Below are positions 17,211 through 25,106 of a stretch of 42,260 nt of DNA, in pieces. The notes under the pieces were generated by a model that searched no databases, was not told the origin of the DNA, and worked only from the letters and a program-made list of their open reading frames with translations. This stretch comes from JBGTIS01 sp041745535. GTDB lineage: Bacteria; Bacteroidota; Bacteroidia; Cytophagales; Cyclobacteriaceae. Made by a program: the position numbers and the translations under genes. How positions within the stretch are numbered: the first letter of the stretch is position 1; each line of letters begins with the position of its first letter. The stretch lies in assembly GCA_041745535.1 (NCBI GenBank), contig JBGTIS010000277.1, positions 1 through 42,260 of the forward strand, in the 5' to 3' direction.

Positions 17211-17777
17211 TTATCCTACCTGATTTTGGTTGTTCCGCTCACTATCAGCTATCATTTTTTGTAAATGTTTTTTGGCCCGGCTTAACTGCGATTTTGAAGT
17301 ATTTTCAGAAACGCCCAGCATATCACCAATCTCCGCATGGCTGTATCCTTCAATGGCATACAGATTAAATACGGTGCGGTAACCAGCCGGCAATTGCTGC
17401 ACCATGGCTAACAAATCCTCGGCTTCCAGGTGATCAGTATTTAAGTCAGAAACTGTACCCGATTTTTCAATTTCTACTTCTAGGTACATGGTTTTATTAC
17501 TTCGTAAATACATGAGGGCTTCATTAACAACAATTCGTCTGATCCAACCGGCTATACTCCCTTTCGCCTCAAACTTTGAGATGTGCTGGAAAACCTTGGT
17601 AAACGATTTAATTAACACATCTTCGGCTTCCGCGCTTTCTTTGATATACCGCAAACAAACGGTGAACATTTCGCCCGAAAATCGTTCGTATAAATCGTAC
17701 TGGGCTTTTCTGTCGTTCTTTATACAGCCCTGTACCAGATCCTCAAGTGATTTACTTCGTTGAATGATTAGTTTCAT
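17211..17777 (-). CDS. ECF-type RNA polymerase sigma factor
   Basis: A 188-residue sigma-70 family protein of the extracytoplasmic-function type. Region 2 is at about 26-95 ('YDLYERFSGEMFTVCLRYIKESAEAEDVLIKSFTKVF', then 'GSIAGWIRRIVVNEALMYLR'), and region 4 at about 123-178 with the helix-turn-helix 'EGYSHAEIGDMLGVSENTSKSQLSRAKKHL'. Regions 1 and 3 are missing as expected. It is the first gene of a three-gene unit with a membrane protein, likely its anti-sigma factor, and a beta-barrel protein. The usual model is that the membrane partner holds the sigma factor until an envelope signal arrives. No autoregulated promoter could be recognised by eye upstream. Confidence 0.93.
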   Translation of the reverse strand: MKLIIQRSKSLEDLVQGCIKNDRKAQYDLYERFSGEMFTVCLRYIKESAEAEDVLIKSFTKVFQHISKFEAKGSIAGWIRRIVVNEALMYLRSNKTMYLEVEIEKSGTVSDLNTDHLEAEDLLAMVQQLPAGYRTVFNLYAIEGYSHAEIGDMLGVSENTSKSQLSRAKKHLQKMIADSERNNQNQVG

Positions 17778-17919
17778 TTAAATTTCTGATCTTCATGCTT
17801 AAGATGTCGGCCAGGGGCCAAAGGTTGCATGAAGAAAAAAAAATATTAAAAAAGATTATTTCCAGACCAGTGACCCTTAATTTTACCTGTTGTACCAATA
17901 AATTAGCAGGAAGATTAAA

Positions 17920-17946
17920 GTCGGAAGTCGGAAGAAAACTTCCGAC
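17920..17946. repeat. Dispersed GGAAG-type hairpin repeat, copy 1
   Basis: GTCGGAAG (17927-17934), loop AAAA, CTTCCGAC (17939-17946), with the GTCGGAA unit also repeated directly at 17920. Similar GGAAGAAA-CTT arrangements occur at 24986-25002 and 25059-25076, and related AGTCCGAAG units at 36802-36845. It lies in the 257-base spacer between the divergent sigma factor and threonine aldolase genes. Confidence 0.5.
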
Positions 17947-18034
17947 GGCCAGCTTCTTTTTTCGATCGTATTACAACTAACTATATTGCTAAAATACTAC
18001 GCAAATCATTAATAATAGCCAACACAATAAAATT

Positions 18035-19054
18035 ATGATAGACCTGAGAAGCGATACCGTAACCAAACCTACGCCTTCCATGTTAGAAGCGATGATGCTC
18101 GCCGAAGTAGGCGACGATGTGTGGGGAGAAGATAAAACTACTCGTGGCCTGGAAGAAAAAACGGCTGCTTTGTTTGGTATGGAAGACGCTATTTACTGCC
18201 CTTCCGGCACTATGACCAACCAGATTGCCATCCGGATTCAAACCCAACCCCAGCAGGAAGTAATTTGCGATCGCCTTTCCCATATTTACAACTACGAAGG
18301 CGGTGGTATTGCTTACAATTCGCTGGCTTCGGTGCGGTTGCTGCATGGCGATCGGGGGCGTTTTACAGCCGATGAGGTAGCGGATAATATTAATTCACCT
18401 GATGTGCATTTTGCCCAAACAGCTTTGGTTTGCCTCGAAAATACGGTGAACAAGGGGGGAGGAGCCTGTTACGATTTCCAGGAAATAAAAGCCATTCATG
18501 AAGTTTGCGAAAACCATGCGTTGAACCTGCACCTGGATGGCGCCCGAATTTTTAACGCTTTGGTGGAAACCCAGGAAAGTCCGGCAGATTATGGCCAATA
18601 CTTCGATACCATTTCTGTTTGCTTTTCAAAAGGATTGGGTGCGCCGGTAGGTTCTGTATTACTGGGGAGTAAAAAACTGATCGCCAAAGCCCGAGCCGTA
18701 AGAAAGGTATTGGGCGGGGGTATGCGGCAGTCGGGTTATTTGTCGGCGGCCTGCGGCTATGCGCTCGATCATCATATTGACCGGTTGAAAGAAGACCACG
18801 CCCGGGCGAAAAAACTAAGCGAGGCGATCAGCCGGCAACCGTATGTGGCTTCGGTGTTACCGGTAGCTACCAACATTGTAATTTTTTCGTTGCAAGGCAT
18901 CAGCGTTCAGCGATTTGTCGAAACCCTGGCGGCATCCGGGATCAAAGTAGCCGGATTTGGCAAAAAAGAAATAAGAATGGTTACCCACCTTGATTTTACC
19001 GAAGCCATGCTATCCGAAACACTCGAAGTTTTAAACCAGATCAATACCGCATAG
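18035..19054 (+). CDS. ltaE: Low-specificity L-threonine aldolase
   Basis: A 339-residue PLP enzyme of fold type I. It opens with the family hallmark 'MIDLRSDTVTKPTPSMLEAM', then 'GDDVWGEDKTTRGLEEKTAALFG' near 27-49, 'CPSGTMTNQIAI' near 55, 'LHLDGARIFNA' with the cofactor-binding Asp near residue 169, and the PLP lysine Lys199 in 'CFSKGLGAPVGS'. The enzyme splits threonine or allo-threonine to glycine and acetaldehyde in the cytoplasm. Length agrees with the family (330-350). It is a single gene, with the sigma operon divergent upstream and the glycan locus downstream on the same strand after a 371-base gap. Specificity for L- rather than other beta-hydroxy amino acids is assumed from the family. 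Confidence 0.93.
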   Translation: MIDLRSDTVTKPTPSMLEAMMLAEVGDDVWGEDKTTRGLEEKTAALFGMEDAIYCPSGTMTNQIAIRIQTQPQQEVICDRLSHIYNYEGGGIAYNSLASVRLLHGDRGRFTADEVADNINSPDVHFAQTALVCLENTVNKGGGACYDFQEIKAIHEVCENHALNLHLDGARIFNALVETQESPADYGQYFDTISVCFSKGLGAPVGSVLLGSKKLIAKARAVRKVLGGGMRQSGYLSAACGYALDHHIDRLKEDHARAKKLSEAISRQPYVASVLPVATNIVIFSLQGISVQRFVETLAASGIKVAGFGKKEIRMVTHLDFTEAMLSETLEVLNQINTA

Positions 19055-19425
19055 GTTACTGATTAAGAATTATCGATTTCAATTTTAATATTTTCGTGCT
19101 CAATGGGCAGTTTCTACAGATTCTTCTTCATTTTTGTTTTATTATTTATCAGCTATAATGCCTATAATAATCTGGTTCCTGGAGTTTTAATAAAATTTTA
19201 AAGGTACTGGAAACCGATACCCAGCCCCACAAACCACACTTAGATGAAAAATATTTTCATCGCATCCTGGTAGATAACCTTCTGGAAATTGGATTAAATT
19301 GGAACATTAAAACTTAATCAATTCAATTTTGTTATCGATTTCAGAAAGATATGGCTTCTTTTTAAATCAATTTTTAAAAACAATAAAAATTCAAAACTAT
19401 TTTAAACTTTTTACAACAGTACATC
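19055..19425. other. Intergenic region upstream of susC, with a possible gene remnant
   Basis: The spacer before the glycan locus should carry its promoter, but I found no exact TAnnTTTG box. At 19171-19317 (+) a 48-codon stretch without any start codon reads like real protein (including 'ETDTQPHKPHLDEKYFHRI' and 'LVDNLLEIGLNW') and ends in TAA. It may be the tail of a decayed gene; I could not name the family. Confidence 0.4.
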
Positions 19426-22400
19426 ATGAAAAAACCCAATTTTACTTTTTTAAAGCCGGGTTTAAACATAGATTTATTTCTATGTTACAAAACCTGGGCA
19501 TTATGGATGTGTCTGCTTTTCCCCGCTTTGGCTTTCAGTCAGCAGAACCCTGTATCAGGAAAAGTAACCTCAGGAGCGGATAACAGTGAGTTGCCCGGAG
19601 TAAATGTGCTTATCAAAGGCACCAGCAGTGGTACCGTCACCGATCTGGAAGGGAATTACAGAATCAATGCTGCCGGAACCGATACGTTGGTATTCTCTTA
19701 TATAGGCTACCGATCACAAGAAGTTCCCGTAAATAATCAGGCTACCATTAACCTGTCTTTGGCCGAAGATATAGAAACTTTGGGTGAGGTAGTAGTGATA
19801 GGTTATGGTATCCAGCGAAAAAGCGACCTTACCGGCTCGGTAAGCAGCTTAAAATCGGAGGAAATCACGAAAATAGGTGCCGCCAACCCTTCCGAAGCCC
19901 TGCAGGGTAAAGTAGGCGGTGTGAATGTGGTAACCTCTGGTGTACCGGGACAGGCCCCCAGCGTAAAGATCAGAGGCGTAGGTACCTTAGGCAATAGCAA
20001 TCCGCTGTATGTGGTAGATGGCGTATTTCTGGATAACATCAATTTCCTTAACAGCAACGATATCCAGAGCATGGAAGTATTGAAAGATGCTTCCGCTACG
20101 GCTATTTATGGTTCAAGAGGAGCGAACGGGGTCATCATTATTACCACCAAAAAAGGAGAGAGCGAAGAACCTTCTTTTAGTTTTAATATGTATGAAGGCG
20201 TACAAAGGGTTATCGACAATAATTTTGAAATGGTAAACGCCAAGCAGTACGCCCAACTCATTAACGAAGGTTTGCGCAACGACGGTTCCCCTGAAATTTA
20301 TAACCCGGATACCATCGGGGTGGGTACCAACTGGTTTGACGAAATTTACAGAATAGCGCCCATGCGCGATTATCAGCTGTCTTTCAACCAGAAAACTGAC
20401 AAAGCCAGCTATTTTGTTAGCGCCGGTTACTTTAAACAGGATGGCGTACTGAAAAAATCTGATTTTGAGCGCTATACCATCCGATTGAATAACAGTTATA
20501 ATTTATCCGATTTCATTACCATTGGCCATAACCTGTCCGGTTCCTGGCACAACCAGGCCAATCCAAATAATGGTGCCCTGCAACATGCTTACCGGATCAG
20601 CCCGATTGTACCGGTTCGGTTGCCGAATGGTGATTTCGCTCCTTCTGGTAATGCCGGTGCGGGCAACCCCATTGCTGGTATCAATTATTTTAACAACGAA
20701 ACCGAAGGGCAGCGGGTAGTAGGTAACGCTTTTGCCGACATCAACTTTCTGGAAGGATTTACCTTCAGAACCAGTATTGGTATTGACCTGCAAAACAACC
20801 AGACCCGGATTTTTAATCCTGCTTATTTTGTATCTCCTTCGCAGCGCAATGATGTGAATAATATTGAGAAAAGCTGGGAAAGATTCAATAACTGGCTGTG
20901 GGAAAATACCCTTACTTACGACAAAACGGTAGGCAACCATTATTTCAACATTCTGGCAGGGATTACCTCTCAGCGAAATGCTTATGAGCGGCTGGGTGGT
21001 AAAAGAAATAACATCGCGTCTGAAAACCCTGACCTATGGTACCTGAATGCCGGCGAAACGGAAGGGTCCACTAATTTTAATAATGCCTATGCCTCCACCA
21101 TTGCTTCGTATTTATTCAGGGCTAACTATACCCTGATGGATCGTTACTTATTTACTGGAACATTCCGGGCCGATGGTTCGTCTAAGTTCCCGCCGGGTAG
21201 GCGATGGGGTTATTTTCCCTCACTGGCTGTAGGTTGGAATATTGGCCGTGAACCGTTTCTGGCGGATGCCAACTGGTTGGATAACCTGAAAATTCGCGCC
21301 AGCTGGGGACAAGTGGGTAATCAGAACATCAGAGATTATCAGTATTATGCCAACGCGCAAACTGGTATCGCCTATGATGCTATTTTTAATGGTCAGATTC
21401 AGCCGGGTAGTACCATTACCGAGTTAAGCAACGCTAATATTACCTGGGAAACCGCTACCCAAACCGATGTGGGATTGGAACTGGGATTGCTGGGTGGCGC
21501 ATTGAACCTGGAAGTGGATTATTACCAAAGAGAAACTGATGATATTCTGATTACAGTAGATATTCCTGGTTCCGTCGGCTTAAGTCCTACCGATGCCAAT
21601 GTGGGTTCCGTACTCAATCGGGGTTTTGATTTTTCTGCTGGTTATAACAAATCCTTCGGTGACTTTGGATTTAACGTAAACCTGGTGGGAACTACAATTT
21701 ATAACGAAGTGCTGGATTTGGGAGGAAGAGACGAAATAGTAGGGGGCAATATAGGTGCTGGAAACAGCGTTTCACGGGCTAGAGTAGGGCAACCGATTGG
21801 TTATTTTTACGGCTACAACGCTATTGGTGTATTTCAGGACCAGCAGGAGGTTGATAATTTACCTGAACAACCTAACGCGGTACCGGGCGACCTGATATTT
21901 CAAGATAACAACGGCACCGACGAGAATGGAAATCTTACCGGAAGTCCTGATGGCGTAATTGATGCCGCCGACCGTACCTTCCTGGGCTCATCTATCCCTA
22001 AATTTACTGCCGGTCTGAACCTGGGTTTTAATTACGGAAATTTTGATTTGTCCATCGACCTGAACGGCATGTTCGGCCATAAGCTGTACAACGCGAAAAG
22101 GCAGGAACGGTATTCCGGGCTGGATAATTTCGATTCTGAATTTCTGGACCGATGGACGGGCGAAGGTACCAGCAATACCAATCCAAGAACTACCCTGGGT
22201 GCCGGACAGAACTTTAACATTTCTACCAGATTTATTGAAAATGGCGACTTCGTTAAAGTGAGAAATATTCAGTTAGGCTACAATTTCCCTCAAGTTGTGG
22301 TGGAACGATTATTTATTCAGAATTTGCGGATTTATGTGAGTGGCAACAACCTGAAATATTTCACCAAATACAATGGTTTTACCCCGGAAGTGGAAAGCAC

Positions 22401-22515
22401 CGCATTATATGGTGATGCCAGCAACTCTACCCAGAGTATTTTGGGTACTGGTATTGACAGAACCGTATATCCTGTTACCTCTGTGTACAAAATCGGACTG
22501 AACGTTACTTTTTAA
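19426..22515 (+). CDS. SusC/RagA-family TonB-linked outer-membrane transporter
   Basis: A 1029-residue outer-membrane protein. After the signal peptide (to about residue 38, '..LLFPALAFS') comes a carboxypeptidase-regulatory-like domain (about 41-115, 'VSGKVTSGADNSELPGVNVLIKG', 'GTVTDLEGNYRI', 'SYIGYRSQEV'), a TonB-contact segment 'LGEVVVIGYG', the plug with the SusC hallmark 'DIQSMEVLKDASATAIYGSRGANGVI' (about 209-235), then the long beta-barrel ending '..YKIGLNVTF'. It imports oligosaccharides handed over by SusD, using TonB energy. SusD follows 21 bases downstream. Co-location with GH144-like and GH3 enzymes suggests beta-1,2-glucan fragments as cargo. The signal-peptide region contains a perfect hairpin (19465-19486) that makes its leader unusual. 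Confidence 0.96.
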   Translation: MKKPNFTFLKPGLNIDLFLCYKTWALWMCLLFPALAFSQQNPVSGKVTSGADNSELPGVNVLIKGTSSGTVTDLEGNYRINAAGTDTLVFSYIGYRSQEVPVNNQATINLSLAEDIETLGEVVVIGYGIQRKSDLTGSVSSLKSEEITKIGAANPSEALQGKVGGVNVVTSGVPGQAPSVKIRGVGTLGNSNPLYVVDGVFLDNINFLNSNDIQSMEVLKDASATAIYGSRGANGVIIITTKKGESEEPSFSFNMYEGVQRVIDNNFEMVNAKQYAQLINEGLRNDGSPEIYNPDTIGVGTNWFDEIYRIAPMRDYQLSFNQKTDKASYFVSAGYFKQDGVLKKSDFERYTIRLNNSYNLSDFITIGHNLSGSWHNQANPNNGALQHAYRISPIVPVRLPNGDFAPSGNAGAGNPIAGINYFNNETEGQRVVGNAFADINFLEGFTFRTSIGIDLQNNQTRIFNPAYFVSPSQRNDVNNIEKSWERFNNWLWENTLTYDKTVGNHYFNILAGITSQRNAYERLGGKRNNIASENPDLWYLNAGETEGSTNFNNAYASTIASYLFRANYTLMDRYLFTGTFRADGSSKFPPGRRWGYFPSLAVGWNIGREPFLADANWLDNLKIRASWGQVGNQNIRDYQYYANAQTGIAYDAIFNGQIQPGSTITELSNANITWETATQTDVGLELGLLGGALNLEVDYYQRETDDILITVDIPGSVGLSPTDANVGSVLNRGFDFSAGYNKSFGDFGFNVNLVGTTIYNEVLDLGGRDEIVGGNIGAGNSVSRARVGQPIGYFYGYNAIGVFQDQQEVDNLPEQPNAVPGDLIFQDNNGTDENGNLTGSPDGVIDAADRTFLGSSIPKFTAGLNLGFNYGNFDLSIDLNGMFGHKLYNAKRQERYSGLDNFDSEFLDRWTGEGTSNTNPRTTLGAGQNFNISTRFIENGDFVKVRNIQLGYNFPQVVVERLFIQNLRIYVSGNNLKYFTKYNGFTPEVESTALYGDASNSTQSILGTGIDRTVYPVTSVYKIGLNVTF
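19465..19486. repeat. Hairpin inside the susC signal-peptide coding region
   Basis: AACATAGA (19465-19472), loop TTTATT, TCTATGTT (19479-19486), with weaker outer pairing of GGTTT and AAACC beyond. It encodes an odd insert 'NIDLFLCYK' inside the leader of SusC. It looks like a palindromic repeat inserted in frame, or an mRNA structure affecting expression. Confidence 0.55.
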
Positions 22516-22536
22516 ATTCCTTAACAATTAAGAAGA

Positions 22537-24054
22537 ATGAAAAATTTTAAATATATAAATACACTAATGCTGGCAGGCGTGCTGATGTTTACCCATACTT
22601 CCTGCTCCGAAGATTTTCTGAATGAGCAACCATTGGGTACACCTTCGTCGGCCACGCTTTTTGCTGATGAGGCTGGCGCCGTCAGGGCTACCAACGGACT
22701 GTATTCGCACCTGCGCAATTGGGACGTAGTGGGTTTCCCGTATTTTGGTATAGAAGAATTACCCTCCGATGATGCTGATGTAGGAAGCACACCCGGCGAT
22801 GGTAGTTTTCCCAGACTTGAGCTGATTAATACTTTTACCTATGATCCCAGTACGGGTGAATTAGATGGTTACTGGACGGGTGCTTATCGGGGGGTGAACC
22901 GTTGCAACCAGGTAATTGATAATGTGCCTGCCATTGAAATGGACGAAACGTTGAAAGCCAGATTGTTGGGAGAAGCCCGGTTTCTCAGAGCTTTCTATTA
23001 TTTCAACCTGGTGCGTGCTTTTGGCGAGGTGCCGCTGATCCAGCAGGCGTATACCGATCCGGAAACGGCCAGAGAAGGTGTCGCCAAATCTTCGGAAGCT
23101 GATATTTATGCTTTTATTATTGAAGATTTAAACGCGGCGGTAGCGGCACTTCCCCTGAAAAGTGAATATGCGCCTTCCGAACTGGGAAGGGCTACCAAAG
23201 GAGCTGCTCAGAGTATGCTGGCCAAAGTATACCTGTTTATGCAGGATAACGAGAATGCCATGAGCAATGCCCTTGCCGTAATTCAATCCAACGAATACAG
23301 TTTGAATCCCGACTACCGGGCTATGTTCCTGCCCGATATGGAAAATGGACCAGAATCTATATTCGAGTCACAGATTATCGAACGGGAAGACCGGGCCATT
23401 AGCAATGAATATACCAAATGGCAGGGCGTACGGGGGCAATTTGGCTGGGGATTTAACAGCCCTACCGAAAATTTAGCCAATGCGTTTGAACCCGGCGATC
23501 CCAGGCTCAAAGCTACTATCTTTTTCAGTGGCGATACCCTGGAAGGCGCCTCAGAGCCTTATTTTCTACCTGTAGATCAGGGCGCTCAACCCAGAGCCAA
23601 TAAGAAAACCATGATTCCGGTAGATATGCAGCCGGCAGGATACCCTGAGAATTCGCCTACCAACCGGATTCTGCTGCGGTATGCCGATATTTTGCTGGTG
23701 TATGCGGAAGCCGCCAATGAAATGGGCCAGCCAGCCGAAGCCTTAAAATATGTAAATATGGTTCGTGCCCGGGCACGAGGTGGCGATATGACCGTTCTTC
23801 CTGATATCACCACGATGGACCAAACCGCGCTACGGGAAGCCATCTGGCATGAACGCCGGGTAGAACTGGCCATGGAAGGTCACCGGTTTTTTGACCTGAT
23901 CCGAGAGGATGATGTGGAACCCGGAAGAGCAGAAGCTGTTTTTCACGCATTGGGAAAAACTAACTTCAATATAGCGCAACATGCTACTTTCCCTGTTCCA
24001 CAAACTCAGATAGATGTTTCTGGCGGCGTACTGAAACAGGACGCTAACTGGTAA
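22537..24054 (+). CDS. SusD/RagB-family glycan-binding lipoprotein
   Basis: A 505-residue surface lipoprotein. The signal peptide ends in a lipobox with Cys23 ('THTSC'), followed by the acidic 'SEDF' typical of lipoproteins sent to the cell surface. The fold is the SusD alpha-helical TPR scaffold: 'NEQPLGTPSSATLFADEAGAVRATNGLYSHL' near 28, 'LDGYWTGAYRGVNRCNQVIDNVP' near 107, 'GEARFLRAFYYFNLVRAFGEVPLI' near 146, and C-terminal 'RILLRYADILLVYAEAANEMG' and 'AIWHERRVELAMEGHRFFDLIR'. It captures oligosaccharide at the cell surface and closes as a lid on the SusC transporter encoded 21 bases upstream. Ligand inferred from the enzymes downstream is beta-1,2-glucan. Confidence 0.95.
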   Translation: MKNFKYINTLMLAGVLMFTHTSCSEDFLNEQPLGTPSSATLFADEAGAVRATNGLYSHLRNWDVVGFPYFGIEELPSDDADVGSTPGDGSFPRLELINTFTYDPSTGELDGYWTGAYRGVNRCNQVIDNVPAIEMDETLKARLLGEARFLRAFYYFNLVRAFGEVPLIQQAYTDPETAREGVAKSSEADIYAFIIEDLNAAVAALPLKSEYAPSELGRATKGAAQSMLAKVYLFMQDNENAMSNALAVIQSNEYSLNPDYRAMFLPDMENGPESIFESQIIEREDRAISNEYTKWQGVRGQFGWGFNSPTENLANAFEPGDPRLKATIFFSGDTLEGASEPYFLPVDQGAQPRANKKTMIPVDMQPAGYPENSPTNRILLRYADILLVYAEAANEMGQPAEALKYVNMVRARARGGDMTVLPDITTMDQTALREAIWHERRVELAMEGHRFFDLIREDDVEPGRAEAVFHALGKTNFNIAQHATFPVPQTQIDVSGGVLKQDANW

Positions 24055-24432
24055 GTATAACAGTAGTCAGGGTACTTCCGAAGTACCCTGACTACTACAA
24101 AAAGGACTTGGGTCGTGTTTTATACCTATTCACTCATTTAAAAAGTACTTGTGTTGTCTTTTTACCGCTTTCATTCCGCTATAATGAACTCACTGGCTTT
24201 AAGGAAGACGTCGGTCGCCCAAAACACGACTGGGGCTACCTCAAAAGAGGCTCATGACCTTCATAATGTACCGAAGCCATCTTTTTATATACTAGTCGGT
24301 GCTTTTTGTACCCGGCAGGGCCTTTACCTTACTGACGCGCATAAAAAAGAAAACCGGAGAACGGAAGACGAGAACCAGTACTTATCTCTGATTTCCGACT
24401 TCTGTTATCCGGCCTTCGTGTTTGTTACCGAC
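24055..24432. other. Repeat-rich spacer after susD
   Basis: No gene is supported. Besides the palindrome at 24062-24096 there is a 10-base exact inverted pair GTCGTGTTTT (24112-24121) and AAAACACGAC (24221-24230), bounding 119 bases, and an imperfect inverted pair (14 of 17 bases) at 24354-24370 and 24396-24412. The first pair could be the ends of a small non-autonomous element; no target-site duplication was recognised. Confidence 0.4.
24062..24096. repeat. 17-base perfect palindrome after susD
   Basis: Arms 24062-24078 and 24080-24096 are exact reverse complements around one central base; the stem includes CAGGGTACTTC. There is no T-run after it on the plus strand, so although it may end the susCD transcript it resembles a mobile or REP-like palindrome as much as a terminator. 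Confidence 0.6.
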
Positions 24433-24921
24433 TTATTCCGAAGTATTCGTTTTGCTGTTGCGACGGCCATTGAACGCGAACCGCTTCTTAAGATCTTCGT
24501 AAATGGGCTTGGCGCCAGGTGCGTTTACCCTGGTAGCGCCTTTGATGGCGTGATAATAAGCAAGAGATGCCACATATGCCTCACTGCCAGTCAGCATAAT
24601 GGTATCGTTAAGCCCGCTGGTAATTCGCTGGGCTTCACGCGCCACATCTGTGAGATCCTGAGCGGCATGAAAATCCAGACTCATTTCTTTCGCGTCCAGG
24701 TATCCTGGGTTCAGTTCAGGCTTATTTTCCATATAACTCAGCGTTTTTTCCACAAACGGAACGGTTTTATCGCTCATTTTGGGAAGTTCTTTTCTTTCCT
24801 CAGGGGTAAGGGCAACCAGGTATGGCTTCAGGATTTCATAGGCCTCCCGCAATTTTGCCTTCGCGCTATCCAGTTCCTTTTTAGAAACCTGGATAGAAAT
24901 CACATTGTTCGTACTTTGCAT
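24433..24921 (-). CDS. Conserved small helical protein of Bacteroidota, function unknown
   Basis: A 162-residue, almost entirely helical protein with no signal peptide, so probably cytoplasmic. I recognise the pattern of an uncharacterised family widespread in Bacteroidota: 'LVALTPEERKELPKMSDKTVPFVEKTLSYMENKPELNPGYLD', then 'DTIMLTGSEAYVASLAYYHAIKGATRVNAPGAKPIYEDLKKRF'. The conserved GSEAY and the closing KPIYEDLKKRF are its best marks. The Pro and Glu-rich helices suggest a helical bundle. It is transcribed against the surrounding glycan locus, between susD and the first GH144-like gene, and has no clear functional tie to it. Codon use looks like its neighbours. I do not know its function. 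Confidence 0.75.
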   Translation of the reverse strand: MQSTNNVISIQVSKKELDSAKAKLREAYEILKPYLVALTPEERKELPKMSDKTVPFVEKTLSYMENKPELNPGYLDAKEMSLDFHAAQDLTDVAREAQRITSGLNDTIMLTGSEAYVASLAYYHAIKGATRVNAPGAKPIYEDLKKRFAFNGRRNSKTNTSE

Positions 24922-24985
24922 TCGTATGAATTTAGTTAAAAATAAAGGAACAAAAATGAATGCTTCAGATTAGAATGTAAACCAC

Positions 24986-25076
24986 GAAGTGGGAAGAAAC
25001 TTACAGGAATAAGAAAAAAGGCATAATTCGATATTCTCATTTACCATAATGAATGGAAGAAGTTGGAAAAAAACTT
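24986..25076. repeat. Dispersed GGAAG-type repeats, copies 2 and 3
   Basis: GAAGTGGGAAGAAACTT at 24986-25002 and GAAGTTGGAAAAAAACTT at 25059-25076 share the layout of the hairpin at 17920-17946. They fill the spacer between the divergent small gene and the first GH144-like gene; no exact -7 box for that gene was found here. Confidence 0.4.
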
Positions 25077-25106
25077 CCCATTTCATTCAAGTAGAAACAA
25101 AAAAAC

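Noticed and set aside
24151..24939. 262-codon open frame on the plus strand after susD
   Set aside because: It covers repeat-rich spacer and the antisense of the recognised 162-residue conserved protein; composition is not protein-like at the start.
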